Position numbers and translations under genes: made by a program
NCBI RefSeq assembly: GCF_964355755.1
Contig: NC_092678.1
Span: forward strand, 20,554,922 to 20,618,921
From: Antedon mediterranea
Lineage: Eukaryota; Echinodermata; Crinoidea; Comatulida; Antedonidae
Reading direction: 5' to 3'
Length of the DNA: 64,000 nucleotides
In this document: piece by piece, positions 47,125 to 59,721 of the stretch
How the letters are laid out: each line of letters opens with the position of its first letter
Numbering within the stretch: the first letter of the stretch is position 1
The notes under the pieces: model-generated
Told to the model about the DNA's origin: nothing
The model's input: only the letters and a program-made list of their open reading frames with translations
The model's database searches: none

Positions 47125-47490
47125 GCCACCAGTGACCCAGGCGCGATTTTTTTCGTACATAAGTTGGGGACCCCATGTGGAAGATAGCCGAACTACTTCC
47201 TAAATATAACTAAACCTAACCCTCTTAATAATCTCTCTCTCACTATAAAGTAAAAGAAGTAGCTCATGGAAATCGAACCCCATACATCGACATGTAAAGT
47301 CCATAGTCTTATCCACTCGACTGCACAGACGGCTCGACAGAAATCGTTTGCATTAGCGAATTGTAGTTAGCTTAATTCTTACGTCACACCTTATGGATAT
47401 GACTAATGAATATTCATGTCTATTTTGTGACGCTTCACGAGGGGTCCCCAACTTATGTACGAAAAGAAATATCGCGACCCGGGCATTTTG
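47125..47490. mobile_element. MITE carrying a tRNA-like segment
   Basis: Inverted ends with TTCGTACATAAGTTGGGGAC at the left and GTCCCCAACTTATGTACGAA at the right, extended by GGCGCGAT/ATCGCGACC. Inside, at about 47265-47340 on the minus strand, CGAGTGGATAAGACT and GGGGTTCGATTTCC look like tRNA A and B boxes. It lies in the 3' flank or UTR of gene B. Confidence 0.75.
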
Positions 47491-47967
47491 ACTTTTCAAA
47501 AAAAGCTTTTGTGTATCTATGAAAGGTCATGCGTGACAAAAACCTATTTTATTATTATTAGGCTGAATCGCCATTAATGTTATATTACGGTAAGCCAAGA
47601 CATTCAAACTGTTTAAGAACATTCAATAATTGTTTACTCACGTTTTTGTTGAAAAATGATTGAATTTTAATAAATTCCGTAATTTAATAATTGCAAAAAA
47701 AAGAGTTAAATACTTTCTAAACACAGACAGAAAAATGTTCAAGGTAATTCGTTAACAATTAATTTCTGGAATGTTATGTATTTTTAATATATGATATTTA
47801 AATAATCAATGCAAATATCATGAATATTACAATCAAAACAATTAAATTAGAATTGAAAATATTTTCTATATAAATTCCAAAATAGAATTTTCGAAAAAAT
47901 GTCAAAACTACAATAGGACGGAATCTAATTTGCATAATATTTGCGAAAGTTGATTAAATATCATGAT

Positions 47968-48026
47968 TTAGCAGCAGTCTTTTTTCATTTTCAAATCTCC
48001 ATTATACTTCAATCCAGTGTCATCAT
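47968..48026 (-). CDS. Gene B exon 13 (C-terminal tail, stop)
   Basis: Encodes YDDTGLKYNGDLKMKKDCC and stop, the counterpart of gene A exon 17. Confidence 0.85.
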
Positions 48027-51000
48027 CTGTTGAAGAGATAGAAATGAGTTATGTAATCGTTGCCAGTTGATTTGTTTGAATATTGTAGAATTGATTATTT
48101 CGTTCCATTCAATGGTTTTATTTAACGGTCAGCCACAATTTAAGATTGTCGCACTTAAATATTTACTGTGGTGTAATTATTTAAGTTTTCAAACATTAGA
48201 AAGCAAAGTTCAACCAATCAGAAGCGACGGTTCAGGTGAGTCCTTTGTGGGAACTAAATAAAGATATAAAATAACTCACACGACCAGTTATCTTCACTAG
48301 TTCCAGCCATCTTGAAGTCCGGCAAACTTTTTGTGATCGAGTCCCAGGCGTCTTTGCTGATAAACTCCCACGTTGCACCATGATCCTTACTGCGCATGTA
48401 ACTGCTCATGTCCATGTGAATGCCATAGATATGTCCTGTGAGTTGGTCAGACCCAATGACGTTATGCAGGTTCATTGGAAGAGCTATTAAACAAAATATG
48501 TATAATGTTATGCAAATTATGGTAATATTAGTACCGGGGGATGTTTAGAATCAGTCAGTCACGAAATATTGAGTGTTTAGTGTCCTGTGTTATCCAGGAC
48601 AGTGATACAGTGATATTCTTTGAGCGACATTATAAAACTAAGTCTCATGTTTTACCTTTCCAGCTTCCATCTGGTGGATTATCTTGTACATAGCAGGATG
48701 GAACAATCTTATCTGATAGACGTCCAAATGAAGGGTTACAAGCAAAAATGACGTCATTAGCCGGATCGTCCAACTTCTTAGTTATGACAAAACCTCGATC
48801 GTAATAATCTGTCGAAATTAAAGCCAACATCAATAATAAAATACAAAATCTACAAGCCTCTTATATTCATTTTTAGCTCAGTATATTGAGTAGACAGCTG
48901 ATAAGATAAAAATGGGCCACACGGATGGTAGGGACCAAACCAGGAAGTATAATCGACCCGAAATGAGAACCAGGGCAAAGTTTGTCTTTATGAGATAGTT
49001 CAAACTAATAGGTCAGTTCAGGAGACTTGCCATTGGTAACCTGAAATCTAATACGCCGCCGGCGATTAAACCGGTACACCAACGTCTACTTTAAGAGTGT
49101 GGTGTGAAAGGTGGTTGGACATCCAGTTGGTACTACAAGGGTGTTAGTTCAGGAAAACCAATAACGGCCATCCAGCAAACGATCATGATGAGTACAACTA
49201 CTGATTTCCTGGAAGGACTTGGTGCACAATATCTAATCTGCTACGCGGTTACGATCCTCTAGGTCATGGAAACTAGAACTAGGAATTAATTGAAATGTGT
49301 TTATAATTGGTAAACTTTGTGTAAGTAGTGTTCTTAATAATGGCTAAGGTTTGACGCCTTTTAGGCGACGGATCTTTCTGTCTTTTGATATCATTCCTGG
49401 TAAATTGTATATTTCTTATTTATCCAGGGAAGAGTGAAATTATCTTTGGAAATATTAAGCATTAAATATAATTCAGCCTCTAAAAATATTCTAAAAAATA
49501 CCTGGGACTGGGCAGTCACTGGGATCACTGACACACACAGTATGCTTTCCGTTTTCACACTTATGAGCACCGACCACGCAACAATCGCACTGGCTAGATA
49601 ATAATCCGTCATCATAATTACAGGCGCATGTCTGAATGTTAGTCCATTTGCTGTACCTCATCACGGGTTCTTTAACCGGGTTGACTGCAGGCTCCTCTGA
49701 AGTAAACATAATCAGTGTGATAATGAGAACAAAAAAGGTGAGGTTCAACAACATGGGGCCCGGTAAGGCTTAGTTATTTAAATGGGAATGCTGCTGACAA
49801 TTACCTACCAAAGTTAGCGATAATTGGTCTGTGAAGCCAACGCGGTTAATGAACTAACACTGAATGGGCTCTTATTCTCGTCGAATAATGAGGTAAGGGT
49901 TATGGATTACATTAAAAATGATAGTGATGACAGTTATAGTAGCTCATTTGATTAAAACACTATGTTCACAATACTTTGTGTATACATTAATAAGACAGGG
50001 TTTAATTTTCTCTACTATATTTATATTGTTCTAGTGTACTCATGTAGGAAATTTTAAACTTAAGAATTGGCCTTCAAGAATGAATTGAGTATTCTGAAAA
50101 TATTCAAACAAAATCTAGCGAAATTATGTTTAGTTTTTACAATGTAACTTAGAAAATTGAGGAAACTTTGAATCGATCAAAGTTGGCGCCTTCCCTATGC
50201 TGAACTAGGAACCTACCATCAAACATAGGATACTCGCAGATAGCTGGCAGGACAGCGGTGCAGTCCATAATGTCCCAATCACCAAGATCAGTACTGACAT
50301 CCCTTGTATCGTAGACATCTACAAAAGCCGCAGCTCCACAGTCTTCAGTCACGCTTGCCCCTGGCCTATCTGGTAGCCATTTTGTATAAGATGTCGATGA
50401 ACCGTCTGTCCACATGAACATATCAGTACTCTACAAAATGAAGATGTTTTGAATAACCATAAGGTATAATACAGTATATCGCATACAGTTAATTAATATA
50501 ACCACCGCCATGATTACATCAGGTTACGTCATCAGTCTTCAATCATATGGATAACATCATACTAACCCCAGCGTCTTTCAGCCCAATCCAGTATTTGTAT
50601 GGCGAGAGTACTGGAACAAGGACGCGAAGAAATTGCTGTTCAAACGTATCTTCAATCATGACTAATTGCGCATTGTCTGCTTCACAGGCCGCCTTTGCTG
50701 TATCCCAAGTTTCTAGCGTGTCGTTGAACACTTTGTAACACGTTTCTTTGTAAGGTGTGTAACCAGGCCGACATAAATCTGAAGTATGAGTGTTAATGTT
50801 GGACTAATTAATCATTATAACGAAGCGAAATCAAAAGTAACATTCTCATGTTTGTGTATAGGCTATGTAGGCCTGCCTAAAAAAGATATGAACAGCCAGT
50901 TCCAAATTTGATTAAGCATTGCCAAATTTAGACCACGATAAGTGCAACACTAAACGATAAGAAAGTTATAGAAAATCAACCAGAACTTAACCATTTTCTT

Positions 51001-54000
51001 TCACATACATGAAAATGCTACACTTACCACCGCCTTCAACATCTGGTCTGTCCGTATACTCAAATTGAAAAAGATCTGTAGAACCTAGAACGTTAACGTT
51101 ATCAACAGTCGAGAACCACAACAAATCAGCCACGCCGACAAAGCGATTAGTTCCCGGAGCACTGTTTCCGGTTTTGTCGATTCCTAAGCGTACTCGGAAA
51201 GTTGGTTTGGCAGCAATCTGAATAGTTCCAAGCTGTAAAACAAATGTTACTATATTTTTAATTTGTCTTTGTGTTTCATTTAGAAAACACATGCACGAAG
51301 AAATCTAACGGAGACAGAAAAATAAACCACACTTGCAGAACATCGTTTTGTTAAAATTTTAAATTGATAAGATTCTGAAAGGAATGGAACGTCATGGCCC
51401 GTCAAGAACTATATTCTGTAGACGATAATGGCCGAAGCGGAAAGATCTCTCCGACTTTAGGTTCCTACAAAACTCTATAAAACTTACATCAAATCGAACA
51501 GGAGATGGCCCAGACATGATAGAATTTACCACTGGTGCCTGGATGAGCTCTGTGTATTCGGATTCGAGGCTAATATACTGGACAGTTTTAGACGTAAGCA
51601 ATGTGAAAGTGGCGTCTACTGCTTTTCCAGTTGAATTGTCATCATGCCAAATTGTAATCAATAGTATAATATCATCACTAGAGACATAGATCAAAACAAA
51701 ATATTATCATATTTTGTGCCACATCAAACAATAGGATATTATTTTAACACACCCGAGTAAATTATTGTCATTTGATTGGAGGATTATATTTATATTATAT
51801 TGAAGATGAACTATTATCTAATCATAAGACTAATAAAGTATTAGTATGTTTTAATGTGTTTGCCAGTGAGCATAAACATTATTGCTGCGTAGTAGTAGTT
51901 AATATTCTTAACAGCAGCTTGACCTGCCGTTACGCTTCATTGCTTGTCAGACTTGAAAGTTTATTGTTTGTCCACAGACCATTGGATTAAGAAGACCTAG
52001 GCATGCGTTTAACGGTTTTTTTACTGCATAGTCTGTGGGAGGTATATTGTTATCCAATGAGAAGCGTTCTAAAATATAGACACTCTGTTTGTGTCTTTAG
52101 GAGGGCCGTGCGTCATCAAAACTACGTTATGTTATTTTGCTCGCAGCAAGTACTTGTAATTTTTAGTTTTATGATTATACTATAGTATGAATCCAATAAA
52201 ATCACTTACCCTTTATAAAAAGAATTACTTTCGTATGCTATCTTGAACGACACCTTCGGTTCCGGAACAGCATTGATCAGTGTATGAACTGGTACTTCTC
52301 CAACCCAAATGTGAGCCTCGTCACCAATCTGCATTCCAAGTCCTAACCAGTGCTCAGATCCGTTGACCACCGCGTCTGTATCGTCTAGGACAACTTCTAC
52401 TTCTAACGCTAAGATGTTATTAGAAGCGTCTACATCGTTCACCTCAATAATCCCTTCAATCTGTGTCACCGACCAGTCTTTAAGGATGCCGAAGTCATCA
52501 TCGTTAGCAATGTACTGCGTCTGAGGAGCGTAGTAGCAGAACTCTGTCGAATACGTACAAGATAAACTGTCACTAACAGAGGAAACGGACACTTTGTTGA
52601 TACTCCATTGCTCGCTAGTCTTGTTAGTCGTAAAGTTGTATGGTAGTGTGACTTCAATTGTAGGATCCGCGGTACCTTTTGGAAACTCAACAATAAGGTT
52701 CATATGCACCTTTTGACCAACGTTGACATAAACATTGCCATCTGCAGACTGCTCGGTGATGTTCATTACGAAATGTGGTAGTTTACTGAAGACTGCGTTA
52801 GCAGCTCCTTCTGCGCTTACCAAACCGGCGTCATTGATTTCAGCAGTAATAGTAACACGTAAAATTACTCCAGGTTTCACATCGGCTAAAAAGTACAAAC
52901 GATTAATTATGATAACAAGAAACCAATAATACTCAATTGTACTCAGATTTTTTAAAAGTGTAATGAATGTTTTATTATCATCAATATATGACTAGTTATT
53001 GATTTTGTTGATTTAAAAAAAAAACAACGTTTTAGTTTAAATACCCTTAACAGTTGAGTTGATGTTTCCTACGAATTGAATGTCAGCTGCAAAGTAAGTA
53101 TCACTATCAAACGTGAGTTCAGCTTGACTATTTGTCGTTGAGTTCACCGTGTAACCGCTCTTGAAAAATTGTAACAACAGTATAAACCATTAGCATTTAT
53201 ATCTTGGTTTCTAATTATATCAACAAATAAAACACAGTAAACATTCTAGAGGCAAAGTGAGAAACCTTTAACACAAATATAAAATAAAGATATCTTACCC
53301 CGGCGGTTGATTCGATAGTTGCACTTCCTGTGAGGGTCCAGATGAATGAATCCGAAGACAAATCCAACTGAAAAAACGTTTAATATAAATTACATCAAAG
53401 AGACAAAAAACAACAACAACAAACACATCTTATTGAGAACCATTTTTTGTTTGTTTTGTCTTGTTGCCACAGCTGGTGGCGCGTTGTGTTTTTGGAAATG
53501 AAATTTTTAAAAAATAAATTAAATAAAATACTAAATTACATCAAACTGGTATATAAGTACTCTATCAGTATCCTACATATTCTACATTTAGACTCAATAA
53601 TATTGTAGAACTGTGTGAAGAATGGAAAATGTAATGAGAAGTGCAATTACATTTAAAGTTGCAGCTTTTTTCTTACTCTTTAAGTTTGAACTATTAACTA
53701 TAATTATTTTCGAACTGTGAACACCAAAACAAAAATGGAAAACACCAGAAACGCCCTACAGAAACCAGTACCCGTACCAGTAACTATTGGTTGGTAATTA
53801 TAGTTAATTGCAGATTAAAATTATTATTAAATCTATTTAAAATATTTGGAATAACAGTAGAAATCTATTGAATAGATATTATCTGCTTTATTATACAGAG
53901 TGTAATGATATCGAAGGGGCAATAATTACCGTAGATTTTAAGAAGGCTTTTGACTCTATTAGTAGAGATTTTATGTTCAATGTTCTAGAAAAGTTTAACT

Positions 54001-57000
54001 TTGGAATGTTCTTTTGTAACTGGGTAAAAGTATTATACAATAACGTTGAATGTGTCACAGTTAACAATGGTTGGGTTTCAAACAATTTTAAAATGGAAAG
54101 AGGTATTAGACAAGGTTGTCCTCTATCTGCTCTGTTATTCATTTTAGTGGTTGAAGTAATGGCATCTAGAATAAGAAACAAAGATGACTATAAGGGTATT
54201 AAACTTCCAAATAATGAAAATAACATAGAAGCTAGAATAAGCCAATTAGCCGATGATACTGTTTTGTATGTTGGTAATGACAAAAGTATTAAGTCAGCAG
54301 TCAGTGTAATTGAACGTTTTTGTGAAGTATCTGGAATGACACTAAATAAAAAAAAAACCAATGCTTTTTGGATTGGTAAATGGAAGAACAGAATAGATAG
54401 ACCTTTAGATTTAAATTGGGTAAAACACCCGATCAAAATTTTAGGCATATATGTAGGATATAATACAGAAGAATGTACCAGAAAAAACTGGGATGTTAAA
54501 TTAATAGAGCTAGAAAAGACTTTAAAACAATGGAATGCTAGAAATCTCTCAATTTTTGGTAGAATAATAATCCTGAAAATTCTTGCACTATCTAAATTAA
54601 CATATGCTGCAAATATCACTGATGTTCCAAAATATGTATATACACAAGTTACAAATCTAATATATAATTTTATTTGGAACAATAAAAGGGAAAAGATAAA
54701 AAGAAAAACTCTAATTGGTGATGTTGAGATGGGAGGCATTAAAATGCCTGATTTTACTCTTCATGTTAACGCACTCATGTGTGGCTGGTTAAAAAGAATT
54801 ATGAATGATGATGGTGCTAAATGGAAAAATATTCCAATGTATTATATTAAAAAAATATGTGATGTTAATGTTTTACTTAATATGTCATGTTATAACATTA
54901 TTGATGTTAATTCTGATAAAATTCCACTGTTTTACAAAAATATGATAAAAGCCTACATAAATTATAACAGAATCTCTAAAAAAAACCCTGAAACTTATAA
55001 CGATATAATGAATGAGCAACTGTGGGGAAACCACTACGTTAAACTAAAAAAAAAATCGCTTTTCTACAAGCATTGGATTGACAGTGGCATTATCAGTATT
55101 AAAGACATTGTTAATAAGAACACTTTTTTAACATCAAACGAAATACTGGTGAAACTACAATGTAAAACAAACTGGTTAAATGAGTATTTGTGCATTATTA
55201 AGGCAATACCAATTCAATGGAAACGTATTATTAAGGAGGTAGATATTTTCAATTGTGATGATAATGATGAATTAGTTGGGACCAAGTATGAGATTAATAC
55301 TACCAAACTAATATACTCATGGTTTGTGAAAGAATATTTCATTATTCCAATGTCACAACTAAAATGGGAAGAGTACTTCAATGATAACAACATTGATTGG
55401 AAAACTTCTTGGTTACGGAAAGTATGTAAAATGAAAGATAAGAAACTAGCACAATTCAATTATAAGATGTTACATAGAATACTGCCTACCAACAAACGGC
55501 TGTATCAGTGGAAAGTTAAGGAAACACAAACGTGTGACAAATGTGGAGAAATTGAAAATGAAAATCATTTGTTTTTTAGTTGTAGATTTATTCAGAAATA
55601 TTGGAGGAAAATGCTTAGTATCTTTGTAAGTTTAAATCACAATAATATATCATTTAAACAATTAATACTAGGAACGGGAGATAAGCTAATAGATTATATT
55701 TACACTTTTGCAGCATTTACTATTTATAGAATAAAAATGTTATCTGCACTAAATAAGCCAGTGGGTAAATCTTTATGGAATTCATTTAAAAGCAATATGT
55801 TATATAACATTGAATGTGAAACATATAACAATAAAGAAACAAGTATAGAAAAATGGGTAGCTTTAAGAAATAAGATTATGATAATATAATTTCTAATTTG
55901 ATACGATTAACCGAAAAAGAATTACAGTGATACGGGTTACTGGTGGTACTGAGTTATTATTGTTTTTTTTATCATGTATATAAATATATTGTATAATCCG
56001 GGTTGTAAAATGAAAACAAACAAATGAAAATGTGTGAACTATTTTAAAACGGGATAGATGACAATGATGATCCTGTCAAGTGTATAACAAAATATACGAA
56101 AATTAATGAAAAAAAAAGTAATACAGAATTCATATATGTAAAAATGTTACTTATGAACTGTAACGACATTTACAAGTTAAATAATACGATTTTATGTAAT
56201 ATGAGATAATATGAATGTGAATAAAAGTGGTGTTTGCGCCACAAAAGAGAAAAAAAAAAAATACTAAATTACATCAAACTGGTATATAAGTACTCTATCA
56301 GTATCCTACATATTCTACATTTAGACTCAATAATATTGTAGAACTGTGTGAAGAATGGAAAATGTAATGAGAAGTGCAATTACATTTAAAGTTGCAGCTT
56401 TTTTCTTACTCTTTAAGTTTGAACTATTAACTATAATTATTTTCGAACTGTGAACACCAAAACAAAAATGGAAAACACCAGAAACGCCCTACAGAAACCA
56501 GTACCCGTACCAGTAACTATTGGTTGGTAATTATAGTTAATTGCAGATTAAAATTATTATTAAATCTATTTAAAATATTTGGAATAACAGTAGAAATCTA
56601 TTGAATAGATATTATCATGATGATATATATGTTGTTTTTGATTTAGTTCGCTACCTCCATGTTCTCAGCTGTAAGGATGACTTTAAAGCCTGTTCCAGAT
56701 GTCAATCCAGTAGTGTTCACTTCGAAGTCCGTCTTTACTTCATCTCCAATTCCATAGTAGGTTGTCGAATCTTCTACGGTTGCGCTCGCATCCATTTCTA
56801 CGGCTTCGGCAGGAGCTGAAATAATAATAAGCAAGTATCATAAGACAAGAGCAATTTTAATTATCTATCTAAACTCATACTTTGAGTTGTGACGTATATA
56901 GAATGTCTCGTCTTCTTCCGTAAAGTTGGTTACTGTCAGTTTTGTTTACTTATACATATATTTAATTAATATTATACGTATACATATAGATAAACGTATT

Positions 57001-59640
57001 TAACAGTAATACAAATCAGACTATATTATATTTTTTAAATACTATATAACATAACTATATTTTGTTGGGATACAAAAGATAAGATGGAGGGATGAACTAA
57101 ATACACTTGGTGGCATTGCATGACAAAGAGTAGCTAGAGACAAAAGTTAAGGGTGAATTGGTGAAGAGGCCTTCGTCCTGAAGTGGAAAGAAATAGGTTA
57201 AGAAGAAGAAGAAGAAGATATTTTGTTTATTATTTATCATATGCAATTATTTAGCAAGGTTTTGGAGTATGAAAATAACGCCTCATAAAACCTTCTATAT
57301 TGAAAAAAACTAAACTCATTAACCAGCAGTATATTAAAAAAATAGTGCAGGACTGAAAAGTCTTGCACTATCTAAATTAACATATGCTGCAAATATCACT
57401 GACGTTCCAAAATATGTATATACACAAGTTACAAATCTAATATATAATTTTATTTGGAACAATAAAAGGGAAAAGATAAAAAGAAAAACTCTAATTGGTG
57501 ATGATGAGATGGGAGGCAGTAAAATGCCTGATTTTACTCTTCATGTTAACGCACTCATGTGTGGCTGGTTAAAAATAATTATGAATGATGATGGTGCTAA
57601 ATGGAAAAATATTCCAATGTATTATATTAAAAAAATATGTGATGTTAATGTTTTACTTAATATGTCATGTCATAGCATTATTGATGTTAATTATGATAAA
57701 ATTCCACTGTTTTACAAAAATATGATAAAAGCCTACATAAATTATAACAGAATCTCTAAAAAAACATGAAACTTATAACCACTACGTTAAACTAAAAAAA
57801 AATCGCTTTTCTACAAGCATTGGATTGACAGTGGCATTATCAGTATTAAAGACATTGTTAATAAGAACACTTTTTTAACATCAAACGAAATACTGGTGAA
57901 AGTACAATGTAAAACAAACTGGTTAAATGAGTATTTGTGCATTATTAAGGCAATACCAATTCAATGGAAACGTATTATTAAGGAGGTAGATATTTTCAAT
58001 TGTGATTATAATGATGAGTCAGTTGTGACCAAGTATGAGATTAATACTACTAAACTAATATATTCATGGTTTGTGAAAGAATATTTCATTATTCCAATGT
58101 CACAACTAAAATGGGAAGAGTAGTTCAATGATAACAAAATAGTTTGGAAAACATCTTGGTTACGAAAAGTATGTAAAATGAAGGATAAGAAACTAGCACA
58201 ATTCAATTATAAGATGTTACATAGAATACTGCCTACCAACAAACGGCTGTATCAGTGGAAAGTTAAGGAAACACAAACGTGAAACATATAACAATAAAGA
58301 AACAAGTATAGAAAAATGGGTAGCTTTAAGAAATACATTATGCTAATAAAATTTCTAATTTGATACGATTATCAGAAAAGGAATTACTGTGAGACGGGTT
58401 ACTGGTGGTACTGAGCTATTATTGTTTTTTTTTCTCATTTTATCATGTATATAAATATAATAAATTGTATAATCCGGGTTGTAAAATGAAAACAAACAAA
58501 TGAAAATGTATGAACTATTTTAAAATGGGATAGATGATAATGATGATCCTGTCAAGTGTATAACAAAATATAAGAAAATTAATAAAAAAAAAGGTGTAAT
58601 ACAGAATTCATATATGTAAAAATGTTACTTATGAACTGTAACGACATTTACAAGTTAAATAATACGATTTTATGTAACATGAGATAATATGAATGTGAAT
58701 AAAAGTGGTGTTTGCGCCACAAAAGAAAAAAAAAACCAGCAGTAGATTATTCTAAAATGGACAATTCTTCAATAATAGTATAAATTTCTAAATAGATTAT
58801 TTTTCGTCTCCTTCAAACCATAACCAGTGGAAAGAATATTGTTTGAAGGAACAAATATTTCAGCAACAATTATATCAACGTCGCTATGACGACTAATGTA
58901 TGCGACGGCAACGAACGTGTTCTGTATTTGAGTGTGCATTTAAAAGACAATAGCTGATAATAACATGGAGACACGGACAAAGCAATAACGAGTTCTTGAC
59001 TATATACTTCAAAATTACCAACCAGTCGACAATACTGCTTACATTTACATTTTTACATCGATCGATTATACCGTAATTAGAAAGTGGGTACTATTATGAG
59101 AGAACACGGAAAATTGCTTCTTCGTGACAATGTTGACGTATTTAAGTACGGTATACTTAATTTATACCTAATTAGCTTACTCTTCTTTCTCGTTTGAAAT
59201 ATATAAATATATTCTTATTATTTTGCGTTTTTTGTAAACTATTATATGTACTATATAATGTAGAATTTTTGTAGAATTTGCTTTTTGTAAAGGTCTATTT
59301 ACACTAGGACGATAACGATCGACGATAAATAGATTTGCACTTTTTATACATAAAACTAAAGAAATCTAATCATAATGACGTCATGATAAAGATCGTGATT
59401 GTTTGTATTAATCATTTGATTTGGTTTATACAAATAATTATTATTGTTATCAAAGACAACATAAATGATTATCCTACCGAAAACCTTTTTATTTTATTTG
59501 TTTGCTTTATGTAGGCCTTAGAAAAATGTATCATCCTAGTGTAAATGGGCCTTAACTCGGTTTCTTGTGTGTCGGAGTCGTCCTTTACTCTATTATACTG
59601 AAGATGGTAATGCATTGGTTAACAAAAGCATACTTAAAAT

Positions 59641-59721
<81 letters not shown>

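Noticed and set aside
53868-53883. Start codon for the LINE frame at 53868
   Set aside because: The codon is TTG and lies in the host target duplication. The LINE is 5'-truncated, so no genuine start is present.
54188-54739. 183-codon minus-strand frame inside the LINE
   Set aside because: It is the antisense shadow of the reverse transcriptase frame, which has clear catalytic motifs on the plus strand.
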